Positions 8,463 through 18,102 are shown, counted from the stretch's first letter. The stretch: 64,000 bases of DNA from JBEEPE01 sp964489645 (GCA_964489645.1 CAZAZT010000004.1:1-64000); one strand, 5' to 3'. Made by a program: numbers and translations. The notes: a model not told the origin generated them from the sequence alone.

Positions 8463-11400
8463 ATGATGAGTGCATTGCAACGAAGCGTGTTGCGCTTGGT
8501 ATCGTTGTTGGGGGCGGGTTTGCTGGGCGGTTCAGCGCTGGAGCAGGTTCATGCGGCGGAACCGGTTCCGACTGCGCGCATGGATGAGCGGCTTCGCGGC
8601 TTTTTCAAAGCGTACTGCACGGAGTGTCACAACGCGGAAAAGCAGAAGGGCAAGCTGCGGTTGGACGATGTGTCCTTCGCGCTTGATTCTGTGGAGAACG
8701 CGGATCGGTGGCAGAAAATCCTGAACCAGGTGAACTCGGGTGAAATGCCCCCTGAGGATGCGAAGCAGCCGGAGCGCGACGAGAAGGCGGGATTTCTCGA
8801 GGCGTTATCGGGGACTTTGGTGACGGCGCGAAAGACTCTTGGGGATGTGCAAGGGAACATCACGATGCGTCGGCTCAACCGGCGAGAATACCGGAACACG
8901 CTGCGTGATCTGCTCGGGGTCGAGGTGCGAGTGAAAGACCTTCCTGCGGACGGAGGGGCGGGCACTTTTGACACGGTGGGATCCTCGTTGTTCATGTCGA
9001 GCGACCAGTTCGAGCAGTACCTGACGCTCGGTCGGCAGGCATTGGATGAGCACTTTGCGAGGATCCTCCCTCCGCAGACGACCGCGAAGGTGGAGCGCAA
9101 CCTGTTGCGGAAAGATCCTGAGGAATGGGCGAACAAGTACATGCCGATCTACGCAAAGGGGTATGCCGAGAAATATGAGCGGTTCCAGAAGTGGTGCGCG
9201 GGAATCGACGCTGCAGCGGCTCGCCCGGAGAATGCGGAGGCGGTGGAAAAGTTGCGGATGGATCCGCGACTCAAGACGCAGCCGCATTTGTTCTACAATG
9301 GTTTTGCGAAGATTACGGGGGCGCCGTCTCCGATGGAGTTCGGTTTTCGCGATGTGGATGACGCGCAGTTCGCGCGGAGCGAGTACTCGTATCATTTTCA
9401 GTATCATGCCGATTATCAGAATCTTCCTGCGCGCGCGACGGGCTCATGGTTGATGCTTTACAGCTTGGGCAGGTACACGGGTATTGCGGCGCCTGCGAAA
9501 TGGCCGCCGGGCAAGTACACGTTGAGGATGAGAGTTGCGGCATCGGACGATGCGCCATTGGCGCGGAGGTTCATCGAGATTGGAACGGGCAAGGCGGATG
9601 CGGCGGATTTCAATGTACTGAGTTCGCATCAGGTGACGGGTACGCTGGCGGATCCGCAAGTGATTGAGATCCCTGTGGAGGTGAACGCCACTGGGGATCG
9701 GAACTTCGCGATCCGTGATAAGCGGCCGAACAAGCGGGAGGCAGAGTATGCGATGTTCCGCGAGGCTTGGGACAAGACAGGGACGGGCCCGAAGCCGTGC
9801 ATCTGGGTGGATTTTGTGGAGTTGGACGGCCCGATGAATGTTGGCGCGGGGAACGGTGTCGATGTGACCAAAGCCCAGACGTTTCGGGTTGAGCCGGAGA
9901 CGCAGGCGAACAAGGAGATTTCGGCATCGGAGCAAGCGTTTGAAAAATCGCTGGAACGCTACAACCGATGGAAGGCGGCCGTGGATGAGGCCGCGGCGTT
10001 GCCTGAGAATGGGGTGCTTGCTGGCGAAATTCGTGAGTTGCCTCGGGTCAAAGCGCATCCCCCGGCGTTCTATCAGTTCTGGGCCAAGAGGAGTGCGACG
10101 CCGTCGCCAAAGGATTTCGGATTTCCCGACGGAGATGAGGCGGAGTTCCAACGAGGGCAATATCGCAAGGTGAACTACGTGAAGGACTACCTCGCGCTCC
10201 CACACAGGGATCGAGGGTCGTACCTTTTGGTTTCGCAGGTTCATCCCATGGAAAAGATCAGTGCTCCGGCGAACTGGCCGGCGGGGGACTACGTGATTCG
10301 GGTTCGCATTGGAGCGTTGGCTGATTCGCCGCTGGAACGCCGGTTTCTCCAGTTCGGGCAGATCAATGCGGCGACGCGGAGCTTCTCACCGCATTCTGCG
10401 CATCAGATCACCGGGACGGTAGAACAGCCGATGACACTGGAGATTCCTGTGACGTTGACTGCCGCGGGTGACCGCACGTTCTCGTTCCGTGAGAAGACGG
10501 ACATCAAGGGGGAGATCGCTTACGCGATGTGGGCTGAGGCGGATATCAAGACGGGAGGGCATGGGCCAAAGCCCGCGTTGTGGATTGACTGGCTGGAGAT
10601 GGAGGGACCGACTTCGCGGGGACCATCCGTTGCGAAGGTGGAGCGCATTGAACCGGAGAAGCGGCGGGCGGAAGTCGAGAGGGGACACCTCCGCTTCAAA
10701 TACCTCAACGAGCAATATGCGAAGTGGCAGGAAGCGGGGGGCGATGAGAAACGGTTGAAGGAGTTCGATTTCACGGACAAGTCGCATGCGGATTTCGCGA
10801 AGTTCGTCTGGGAGCAGAACAATCGGTGGTTCCAGCAGTACCTTGATCGACCGTTATCGAAGACGGGTCTTTATCTGGACAACACGGTTCAGGAGACGTG
10901 CGAGTATGCGGTGGACTTGCCGACGGATGCGGCGAGCGGGGATTACGTCATGAGAGTGAAGGTGGGGCGGGTGCCGGAGACGCCGGTGGAGCGCTCATTC
11001 CTCACGCTGGTTGAGGCGAGTCCGATCGACAAAGACGATCGAACATTTCTGTCGAATCGGCAGATCGCTGCGGCCATTGATGATCCGGAGGTGGTCGAGT
11101 TTCCTTTCAAGGTGCGCGCTGGGGGAGCGCGGAAGTTTGTGCTGATGGAGAAGCGGCCGCTGAAAAAAGAGGGCATCAGTTTACCGGGACGGACGCGACA
11201 GTTGAAAGATGCGAAGGATCGCGACCCCGCGCTGTGGATCGACTGGATCGAGTACGAAGGACCGATTGTGAAGGTGGATGCTGCCTCGGGGACGCAGCCG
11301 ATCCTTTTGTCTAAGGCTCAGGATGTTCCGGAGCGCGATCAAGCTCGGGAGGTGCTGGAGTCGTTCGCGAAGCGCGCTTTTCGAGGGAAGGTCGCTTCCA

Positions 11401-12602
11401 GCGAGTATCTACAGAAGCTGGTTGCGCTGTACGACGTGAATCGAGCTGCGGGGCAGGCTCATGCGGTCGCTTTGAAGGAGCCGTTGAGTGTCATTCTTGC
11501 GTCACCGGGGTTCCTGTATCTGCAGGAGACTGGGCCTGCGGAGGCGAGGGGTGGCGACGGGATGGCGGGCGGGAAATCACGCGTGTTAGCGCCTCTGGAA
11601 ACGGCATCACGGCTCTCCTACTTTTTGTGGAGTGCTCCGCCTGATGAAGCCTTGTTGCGTGCGAATCTTCACGATGCGGAGGTGATGCGGGCGGAGGTGG
11701 TTCGCATGATCTCGAGTCGGAAGGTGGACGAGTTTGTGAGCGGCTTTTTGCATCAGTGGTTGGACATGCAGCGGTTGGATTTTTTCCAGTTCGACACGAA
11801 GCAGTTCCGTGATTTTGACGAAAGCGCTCGGGCTGCGGCGCGACGCGAGGTGTACGAGACGTTCGGCCAACTTCTGCGGAACGGCGAAAGCTTGGTGAAG
11901 TTGCTCAAGAGCGATGAGGTTTTTGTCAACGGCCTCTTAGCCAACTACTACGCGATTGACGGGGTGAGTGGTGACGCGTTTCAAAGGGTGAAGCTGACTG
12001 CGGATTCGCCGCGCGGAGGGCTTCTTGGGATGGCGGCGATCTTGGCGATGGGAAGCAATGGGGAGCGAACGAGTCCGGTCGAGCGGGGTGCTTGGGTTTT
12101 GCGGAAACTTCTTCATTCCCCTCCGCCGCCTGCGCCGCCGAATGTCCCGCAGTTGTCTCGACTCGAGGGCAAGCTGATCCCCACGAGAGAGCGCATGAAA
12201 GCTCACCAGGAGGAGCCCCAGTGCGCGCAGTGTCACCGCAAAATTGACCCGATCGGATTCGGTCTCGAGAACTTCGATGCGGCGGGAAAGTGGCGGGCAG
12301 AGGAGACATACGAGAAGCGCGGCGTGGGGAAAAAGACGTGGCCGATCGATCCGGCGGGTGCGTTTCACAACGGACCGAAGTTCGCGGATTATTTTGAGTT
12401 CAGGGATCGCATCGCTGCGGAGGGGGATGCCTTTGCGCGAGGATTCACCGAGGCATTGATCGAGTATGCCTTGGGGCGTCCGTTCGGGTTCACGGACGAG
12501 CAAATGGCTCGGGACATCCTCGCGAAGGCCAAGGCGAGCAAGTACGAGATCCGTGAGTTCGTGCTGGCGCTCGCGACGCATCCTCGATTTCTGATGAAAT
12601 GA
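8463..12602 (+). CDS. Large DUF1587/1595/1592/1588/1585 cytochrome-like exported protein with triplicated insert
   Basis: 1379 residues. The frame stays open upstream to 8322, but AAAGGA sits eight bases before ATG 8463, which is followed by a signal peptide ending near residue 32. Order: CTECH haem motif (52-56); DUF1587 (MRRLNRREYRNTLRDLLG); three tandem copies of a module (about 238-459, 498-716, 750-936); DUF1595 (FAKRAFRGKVASSEYL); DUF1592 (ASRLSYFLWSAPPDEAL); DUF1588 with a second CxxCH (CAQCHRKIDPIGFGLENF); and C-terminal DUF1585. Relatives without the insert are about 750-850 residues, so the insert explains the size. It probably works with the DUF1552 protein just upstream. The two CxxCH motifs predict c-type haem attachment outside the cytoplasm; substrate and partner are unknown. 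Confidence 0.9.
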   Translation: MMSALQRSVLRLVSLLGAGLLGGSALEQVHAAEPVPTARMDERLRGFFKAYCTECHNAEKQKGKLRLDDVSFALDSVENADRWQKILNQVNSGEMPPEDAKQPERDEKAGFLEALSGTLVTARKTLGDVQGNITMRRLNRREYRNTLRDLLGVEVRVKDLPADGGAGTFDTVGSSLFMSSDQFEQYLTLGRQALDEHFARILPPQTTAKVERNLLRKDPEEWANKYMPIYAKGYAEKYERFQKWCAGIDAAAARPENAEAVEKLRMDPRLKTQPHLFYNGFAKITGAPSPMEFGFRDVDDAQFARSEYSYHFQYHADYQNLPARATGSWLMLYSLGRYTGIAAPAKWPPGKYTLRMRVAASDDAPLARRFIEIGTGKADAADFNVLSSHQVTGTLADPQVIEIPVEVNATGDRNFAIRDKRPNKREAEYAMFREAWDKTGTGPKPCIWVDFVELDGPMNVGAGNGVDVTKAQTFRVEPETQANKEISASEQAFEKSLERYNRWKAAVDEAAALPENGVLAGEIRELPRVKAHPPAFYQFWAKRSATPSPKDFGFPDGDEAEFQRGQYRKVNYVKDYLALPHRDRGSYLLVSQVHPMEKISAPANWPAGDYVIRVRIGALADSPLERRFLQFGQINAATRSFSPHSAHQITGTVEQPMTLEIPVTLTAAGDRTFSFREKTDIKGEIAYAMWAEADIKTGGHGPKPALWIDWLEMEGPTSRGPSVAKVERIEPEKRRAEVERGHLRFKYLNEQYAKWQEAGGDEKRLKEFDFTDKSHADFAKFVWEQNNRWFQQYLDRPLSKTGLYLDNTVQETCEYAVDLPTDAASGDYVMRVKVGRVPETPVERSFLTLVEASPIDKDDRTFLSNRQIAAAIDDPEVVEFPFKVRAGGARKFVLMEKRPLKKEGISLPGRTRQLKDAKDRDPALWIDWIEYEGPIVKVDAASGTQPILLSKAQDVPERDQAREVLESFAKRAFRGKVASSEYLQKLVALYDVNRAAGQAHAVALKEPLSVILASPGFLYLQETGPAEARGGDGMAGGKSRVLAPLETASRLSYFLWSAPPDEALLRANLHDAEVMRAEVVRMISSRKVDEFVSGFLHQWLDMQRLDFFQFDTKQFRDFDESARAAARREVYETFGQLLRNGESLVKLLKSDEVFVNGLLANYYAIDGVSGDAFQRVKLTADSPRGGLLGMAAILAMGSNGERTSPVERGAWVLRKLLHSPPPPAPPNVPQLSRLEGKLIPTRERMKAHQEEPQCAQCHRKIDPIGFGLENFDAAGKWRAEETYEKRGVGKKTWPIDPAGAFHNGPKFADYFEFRDRIAAEGDAFARGFTEALIEYALGRPFGFTDEQMARDILAKAKASKYEIREFVLALATHPRFLMK
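9174..11270 (+). repeat. Three tandem protein modules inside the DUF1592-type gene
   Basis: Approximate spans are 9174-9840, 9955-10610 and 10710-11270. Each begins with a helical segment (RFQKWCAGIDAAAA, RYNRWKAAVDEAAA, QYAKWQEAGGDEKR). A beta-rich part follows with repeated landmarks: a [P/G]KYTLRMRV, GDYVIRVRI or GDYVMRVKV strand; an [A/V]-x-RRF or ERSF turn; an H/RQ[V/I] strand; and PALWIDW or PCIWVDF near the end, followed by ELDGP, EMEGP or EYEGP. The copies are clearly diverged at the protein level, so this is an old duplication. The shape suggests a beta-sandwich carbohydrate-binding-like module, but that is inferred from pattern only. Confidence 0.75.
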
Positions 12603-12775
12603 TCGCGTGCGTTGGGCGGCGAATCGTTGGACGGTGCAAGTTGATCCATCGAACCGTTGCGACTGCGGGTCTGGTTTGGGATTGAAGCGGGCGGATGTTT
12701 CGGGAGACAGTCGCGGATTGTCCGTGTGGCTTCGGGAGGTCCGGGCTTTCGCGGAGTGAACCTTGAGAACGAGAT

Positions 12776-14551
12776 ATGTTTTGGTGTGAAGAAGTAGCAG
12801 CGCGTTGCAGTGGGCCGCAGATCATCAACGATTCGAAGACCCCGTCGGGTCGGGTCCATGTTGGGGCATTGCGCGGGGTTTTGATCCACGATGCCATTTT
12901 CAGGACGCTTCGTTCGAAGGGTATCGAGGCGCGTTATTTTTTCGGGGTGGATGATTACGATCCGCTGGACGAGATCCCGGCGGGCAAGGGTGAACATTTC
13001 AGCAAGTATCTTGGACAACCGCTGTGCAACGTGCCCCCTCCCGATGGATCGCAGGCACCGGACATGGCGGAGCACTACATGGGCGAGTTTTGGGGGGTGT
13101 TTGAGGAGTTAGGGGTTGAAGTTGAACGGTACCGGATGCGCGATGTGTACCGGTCCGGTCGGTTCAACGAGGTGATCGACAAGATTTTGCGGAATGCGGA
13201 TATCGTCCGTCGGGTTTACAAGGAGGTATCCAACTCGGATCGTCCGGCGACGTGGTACCCGTTCCAAGCCGTTTGCGAACAATGCGGTCGGATCGGGACG
13301 ACGGAGGTTTTTGATTACGATGGTCAGACCGTGGCGTATCGGTGCCGTCCGGACATGGTGAAGTGGGCGAAGGGGTGCGGACACGAGGGGCGGGTTTCGC
13401 CGTTTGACGGGCGGGGAAAGTTGCCTTGGAAGTTGGAATGGGTCGCGAAGTGGGTGACGTTTCCGGTGGGCATCGAGGGCGCGGGCAAGGATCATTCGAC
13501 GAAGGGCGGATCGCGAGATGTCGCGGCGGCGTGTGCGCGTGCGATTTTCGGGCATGAGCCGCCTTTGAATGTGCCGTACGAGTTCTTCTTGGTTGGCGGA
13601 GCGAAGATGTCGTCGTCGCGCGGGATCGGTGCGAGTGCACGTGATATGGCGAACCTTCTGCCGCCGGAGGTGTTGCGGTTCTTGATGATCCGGACGAAGC
13701 CGAACTCGCCGGTCAACTTCGAAGCCAATGAAGAGGGGATCGTGAAACTCTTCAACGAGTACGATCGCTGCGAAGGGCGGGTGCATCGGGAAAAGAATGC
13801 GACGCCGGATGAAACCCGGATCCTTTCCCTTTCTGAAACCTCGGGGCGGGGCGATGTGTATCAGGCCAACTTTCAACTGGTCACCGCTTTGGCTCAGATG
13901 CCGCATCTTGATGCTCTCGAGGAGATCGGTAAGCGGGCGGGTCGGCCCCTCACAGAGGTCGAGCGCGGGGTGCTGCGGAGGAGGATCCGGTCGGCCGAAG
14001 TGTGGGTGGATGGTTATGCGGCGGAGTCGGAGAAGACTCGCTTGCAGGAGGTCTTGCCCGCTTCGGTGGGCGCATTGACAGAAGCGCAGCGCGGGTTTTT
14101 GCTGCAGTTGTCTGAGACCTTGAAAACGGCGGAGTGGGATGGGGATGCCTTGCAGGCCTGCGTTTTTGAAACGGCGCGGATGACACCGATCGAACAGCCG
14201 GTGGCGTTCAAGGCAATCTACCGGGCGGTTTTGGACAAAGAGGCGGGGCCGAAAGCGGGGAACCTTTTTGCGTACCTTTCTCGGGAATTCCTCTCGGGCC
14301 TTCTCGGGACGGTGTCAGTGGATCGGGCAGCGTTCTTGCGGCAGACGTCAATCTCCGCGGATTCCTTGCGGGAATGGGTTGAATCGCAACGTCCCAAAGC
14401 GGCGTTGATGGAGAGTCGGCTCGTGCAAGCGGGTGGGGTTTTGGCTCAAGAGGTCCTTGTGGTGATGGAGGACGGTAAGCGGCATGTGCGAAGGGTCTTG
14501 GTTGCGGATGAGGCTGAGGGAAACCTGCTGGCCGCCTCATTGAAAGCGTAG
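12776..14551 (+). CDS. lysS: Lysyl-tRNA synthetase, class I
   Basis: 591 residues with the class I LysRS pattern, unrelated to the class II enzyme most bacteria use. It opens MFWCEEVA, as class I LysRS commonly does. The HIGH-type box is SGRVHVGALRG, the KMSKS-type loop is KMSSSRG, and a Cys-rich zinc-like segment lies between (CEQCGRIG...CGHEG). It charges tRNA-Lys in the cytoplasm. Class I LysRS is typical of archaea and occurs in scattered bacteria such as spirochaetes and some alphaproteobacteria. No class II lysS is in this window, but the rest of the genome is not visible. folA follows 30 bases later and is probably in the same transcript. The symbol lysK is also used for this form. Confidence 0.93.
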   Translation: MFWCEEVAARCSGPQIINDSKTPSGRVHVGALRGVLIHDAIFRTLRSKGIEARYFFGVDDYDPLDEIPAGKGEHFSKYLGQPLCNVPPPDGSQAPDMAEHYMGEFWGVFEELGVEVERYRMRDVYRSGRFNEVIDKILRNADIVRRVYKEVSNSDRPATWYPFQAVCEQCGRIGTTEVFDYDGQTVAYRCRPDMVKWAKGCGHEGRVSPFDGRGKLPWKLEWVAKWVTFPVGIEGAGKDHSTKGGSRDVAAACARAIFGHEPPLNVPYEFFLVGGAKMSSSRGIGASARDMANLLPPEVLRFLMIRTKPNSPVNFEANEEGIVKLFNEYDRCEGRVHREKNATPDETRILSLSETSGRGDVYQANFQLVTALAQMPHLDALEEIGKRAGRPLTEVERGVLRRRIRSAEVWVDGYAAESEKTRLQEVLPASVGALTEAQRGFLLQLSETLKTAEWDGDALQACVFETARMTPIEQPVAFKAIYRAVLDKEAGPKAGNLFAYLSREFLSGLLGTVSVDRAAFLRQTSISADSLREWVESQRPKAALMESRLVQAGGVLAQEVLVVMEDGKRHVRRVLVADEAEGNLLAASLKA

Positions 14552-14581
14552 CGAGATGGAGGCGGTCGTCTGGAGGAGACC

Positions 14582-15052
14582 ATGAAAGCGATCGCAGCCA
14601 TGTCGGAGAACCGGGTGATTGGGGTCCACGGACGCATCCCGTGGCATTTGCCCGCAGATTTCAAATGGTTCAAACGGGCTACGATGGGGGGCGTCATCGT
14701 GATGGGCAGAAAGACTTTCGAGTCCTTGGGGCGTCCGTTGCCGGGGCGAGAGAATGTGGTGGTTTCCCGAACGATGCAGGATTGCGCGGGCGTGCAGATC
14801 ATCCGGGATATTGATGCGGTGTCGGACGCCGCATTTCCTGGGCGGGAGGTGTGGGTGATTGGGGGAGGTGAGTTGTATCGGGCTATTTTGCCGCGTTGTT
14901 CGGATCTGTTCTTGAGCGAGGTGCGAGGGTTTCACGAGGGGGACGCTTTTTTTCCGTCGATTGATGGGTTATTTGTTGAGGAGCAGGTGGTTGAGGAGCA
15001 TCCTGAGTTCCGTGTCGTGCATTACGTGCGTTCTGGGCAGCGGCTTGGATGA
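14582..15052 (+). CDS. folA: Dihydrofolate reductase
   Basis: 156 residues, the usual size. It reduces dihydrofolate to tetrahydrofolate with NADPH. Landmarks: MKAIAAMSENRVIGVHGRIP at the start, WHLPADFKWFK (substrate pocket, Asp of the family's catalytic acid), GGVIVMGRKTFESLG (NADPH binding), and VWVIGGGELYRAILP. A strong ribosome binding site, GGAGGAG, lies directly upstream. The 30-base gap after the lysyl-tRNA synthetase suggests one transcript. No thymidylate synthase gene is adjacent. Confidence 0.95.
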   Translation: MKAIAAMSENRVIGVHGRIPWHLPADFKWFKRATMGGVIVMGRKTFESLGRPLPGRENVVVSRTMQDCAGVQIIRDIDAVSDAAFPGREVWVIGGGELYRAILPRCSDLFLSEVRGFHEGDAFFPSIDGLFVEEQVVEEHPEFRVVHYVRSGQRLG

Positions 15053-15243
15053 GTCTTCTTGGAGCATCTGGAACCAGACGAGGATAGACACTCTGGCTCC
15101 TTTCTGGCATACGAACCCACTTGATTTGGTGCAACGCTCATTCGGGTGGGCTGGCGCAACGCGCCGGCGGTTCAGCGGGACAGGGGGCTGTCCAGGGAAC
15201 ACGTGGTGGATGAGTTTTGGCTGAACCTTTTAGATTGAAAAAC

Positions 15244-18045
15244 ATGCCTACCGCAAAAACCCCCAAGAAGAGCGCTGCAGCGAAGCCTGCGGCGAAGTCC
15301 GCAGCTAAAGCGAAACCCTCCGCAAAGTCGTCAACCAAGTTCGTGTACACTTGGGGTGACGGTAAGGCGGATGGGAATGGGACGATGAAGGCCTTGCTTG
15401 GAGGCAAGGGAGCGAATTTGGCGGAGATGACGCGCATCGGTTTGCCGGTGCCTCCGGGGTTCACGGTGACGACGGAAGTCTGCACCTACTATTATGCGAA
15501 CAAGCGCACGTATCCTTCTTCGCTGCGTTCGCAGATGGAGGGGGGGGTACGCAACATGGAGCGCGTGATGGGGTGCAAGTTCGGGGACGCACAGGGCAAG
15601 CCATTGCTCGTGGCGGTTCGCTCGGGTGCGCGTGATTCCATGCCTGGGATGATGGACACGATCTTGAACCTCGGGTTGAACGATCAGACGGTGCTTTCGT
15701 TGGTCAACGCGACCAAGAATGAGCGCTTCGCTTGGGATTGCTACCGCCGGTTCATCCAGATGTACGGTGACGTGGTGTTGGGGGTGCAGAAGCGCGAGGG
15801 CGAAGACCACGAACCATTTGAGACGGTCATCGAGGCTTTCAAGCACGAGAAGTATCACAAAGACATCGTCGACAGTGATTTGACTGCAGCGGATCAGCAG
15901 GAACTGGTTCGTCGGTTCAAGAAGCTCGTGAAAGACCGCACCGGCAAGAGTTTCCCGAACGATCCTTGGGAGCAGCTCGAGGGCGCGGCAGGGGCAGTCT
16001 TTGGGTCGTGGATGAACGATCGTGCTATCGTGTATCGCCGCAAGTACAACATCCCGACGGAGTGGGGGACTGCGGTCAACGTTCAGGCGATGGTGTTCGG
16101 CAACACGGGCCCTGAATCCGGTTCGGGCGTGGCGTTCACGCGGAATCCTGCGAATGGGGTGAACGAGTTCTACGGCGAGTTCTTGGTGAACGCGCAGGGA
16201 GAGGACGTGGTTGCTGGAGTTCGCACTCCGGAGCCGGTTGCGAAGCTGAAGGGCGTGATGCCGAAGGCGTTCGCGGAGTTGATGAAAGTGCGGCAGATCC
16301 TCGAGAAGCACTTCAAGGACGTTCAAGACGTCGAGTTCACGATCCAGGACGGGAAACTGTTCATGTTGCAGACGCGAAACGGGAAGCGCACAGCGGCCGC
16401 CGCGTTGAAGTTCTCCATGGATATGCACCGTGAGAAGCTGATCGACTGGGAGACCGCTGTGTTGCGCAATCCTGCGGATCAGCTCGATCAGTTGCTCGCG
16501 CCGATCTTCGATCCGGCCGAACTCAAGAAGGCGAAGGCCCTTGCGAAGGGTTTGCCGGCTGGACCTGGTGCAGCGAGCGGCAAGATTTACCTCAATGCGG
16601 ATCGTGCTGCGGCAGCCGCTGCGAAGGGAGAGAAAGTGTTGCTGGTTCGGAACGAGACCTCGCCAGAGGACCTTCGCGGCATGATTGCGGCGGAAGGGAT
16701 CCTGACAGCGAAAGGTGGCGTCTCCTCTCACGCAGCGTTGGTTGCGCGTCAGATGGGTAAGGTTTGCATCTGCGGGGCGTCAGCGGTCCTGATCGATTAT
16801 GACAAGAAGACGGTCGTCATCGAGGGATCGAAGTTCAAGGAGGGGGATTTCCTCTCGATTGATGGGACGAGCGGAACGGTGTATGGGGGGCAGTTGAAGA
16901 CCTCGCCGAGCGAGATCATCACCGGAACGATCCATGGCAACAAGGCGGCTCAGAAGACGGAGAAGTTCAAGCACTTCCAGACGTTGATGTCGTGGTGCTC
17001 GAAGGCGACGCGTCTTCAGGTGCGCACGAACGCTGACAATCCGGAGCAGACGCTGACCGCACTCGCTTTCGGCGCAACGGGCATCGGTTTGACCCGGACG
17101 GAGCACATGTTCTTCGAGGGGAACCGCATTGATGCGGTTCGCGAGATGATCCTTGCGGAGAAGGTGGAGGACCGGAAGAAGGCATTGGCGAAGATCCTTC
17201 CTTACCAAAGGGAAGACTTCATCGGCATCTTCAAGGCGCTGAAGGGTTATCCTGCCACCATCCGTCTCCTTGATCCGCCGCTCCACGAGTTCGTTCCGCA
17301 CGAACCGAAGGCACAGGCAGACCTCGCGAAGAAGCTCGGGGTGACGGCTGCGAAAGTGAAGTCGCGAGTCGACGCGTTGCACGAGTTCAATCCGATGTTG
17401 GGTCACCGTGGGTGCCGTCTCGGCATCGCGTATCCCGAGATCACGGAGACCCAGGCACGGGCCATCTTCGAGGCGGCTGTCGCGGTCCAGAAGAAGGGCA
17501 TCAAGGTGAAGCCTGAGGTCATGATCCCTCTTGTTGGATTCAAGAAGGAACTCGACCTGCAGGTGGAGATTGTCCATCGCGTCGCTGCGGAGGTTCAGAA
17601 GGAGACCAAGACCAAGTTGGCCTATTCGGTTGGGACCATGATCGAGGTTCCGCGTGGGGCTCTGACGGCTGATGAGATCGCGCAGACGGCTGAGTTCTTC
17701 AGCTTCGGGACGAACGATCTGACCCAGACGGCCTTGGGCGTGAGCCGTGACGATATGGGCAGCTTCCTGCAGCCCTACACGGAGAACGAGATCTTCAAGA
17801 AGAACCCGTTCGCGAGCTTGGATCAGACGGGCGTGGGTCAGTTGGTGGAGATTGCGGTCGCGAAAGGGCGTCAGTCCCGTCCCGGCATCAAGCTCGGGAT
17901 TTGCGGCGAGCATGGTGGTGATCCGGACTCGGTGAAGTTCTTCCATCGGGTGGGGTTGAGCTACGTGAGTTGCTCGCCGTACCGAGTGCCGGTTGCTCGT
18001 CTCGCTGCGGCGCAAGCGGCGATCGAGGAGCGACGGAAGAAGTAG
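15244..18045 (+). CDS. ppdK: Pyruvate, phosphate dikinase
   Basis: 933 residues from ATG 15244. It interconverts pyruvate, ATP and phosphate with PEP, AMP and pyrophosphate. Order: an Ala/Lys-rich tail (residues 2-32), the ATP-binding domain from FVYTWGDGKADG with ALLGGKGANLAEM and AVRSGARDSMPGMMDT, the phosphohistidine domain with KGGVSSHAALVARQMG (active His near residue 496), and the PEP/pyruvate TIM barrel with GATGIGLTRTEHMF and the C-terminal GICGEHGGDP. The basic tail is not part of the usual enzyme. An in-frame TTG at 15217 would add nine residues and is less likely. The gene stands alone and ends at a strong terminator at 18071-18102. Confidence 0.96.
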   Translation: MPTAKTPKKSAAAKPAAKSAAKAKPSAKSSTKFVYTWGDGKADGNGTMKALLGGKGANLAEMTRIGLPVPPGFTVTTEVCTYYYANKRTYPSSLRSQMEGGVRNMERVMGCKFGDAQGKPLLVAVRSGARDSMPGMMDTILNLGLNDQTVLSLVNATKNERFAWDCYRRFIQMYGDVVLGVQKREGEDHEPFETVIEAFKHEKYHKDIVDSDLTAADQQELVRRFKKLVKDRTGKSFPNDPWEQLEGAAGAVFGSWMNDRAIVYRRKYNIPTEWGTAVNVQAMVFGNTGPESGSGVAFTRNPANGVNEFYGEFLVNAQGEDVVAGVRTPEPVAKLKGVMPKAFAELMKVRQILEKHFKDVQDVEFTIQDGKLFMLQTRNGKRTAAAALKFSMDMHREKLIDWETAVLRNPADQLDQLLAPIFDPAELKKAKALAKGLPAGPGAASGKIYLNADRAAAAAAKGEKVLLVRNETSPEDLRGMIAAEGILTAKGGVSSHAALVARQMGKVCICGASAVLIDYDKKTVVIEGSKFKEGDFLSIDGTSGTVYGGQLKTSPSEIITGTIHGNKAAQKTEKFKHFQTLMSWCSKATRLQVRTNADNPEQTLTALAFGATGIGLTRTEHMFFEGNRIDAVREMILAEKVEDRKKALAKILPYQREDFIGIFKALKGYPATIRLLDPPLHEFVPHEPKAQADLAKKLGVTAAKVKSRVDALHEFNPMLGHRGCRLGIAYPEITETQARAIFEAAVAVQKKGIKVKPEVMIPLVGFKKELDLQVEIVHRVAAEVQKETKTKLAYSVGTMIEVPRGALTADEIAQTAEFFSFGTNDLTQTALGVSRDDMGSFLQPYTENEIFKKNPFASLDQTGVGQLVEIAVAKGRQSRPGIKLGICGEHGGDPDSVKFFHRVGLSYVSCSPYRVPVARLAAAQAAIEERRKK

Positions 18046-18070
18046 TCGCGCCGACTGGCGATAACGGTTT

Positions 18071-18102
18071 GGGCCGCCCTGTTGTGGGGCGGCCCTTTTT
18101 TT
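18071..18102 (+). terminator. Rho-independent terminator after ppdK
   Basis: A perfect 9-bp stem, GGGCCGCCC/GGGCGGCCC, with a 7-base loop (TGTTGTG) and seven T directly after it. It starts 25 bases after the ppdK stop. This is the clearest terminator in the window. Confidence 0.92.

Noticed and set aside
15061..15105. GGAG...CTCC hairpin after folA as a terminator
   Set aside because: The stem needs a nine-base bulge, and only three T follow.
15331..16731. Open frame of 466 codons opposite ppdK
   Set aside because: Arg/His/Leu-rich shadow of ppdK with no recognisable motif.
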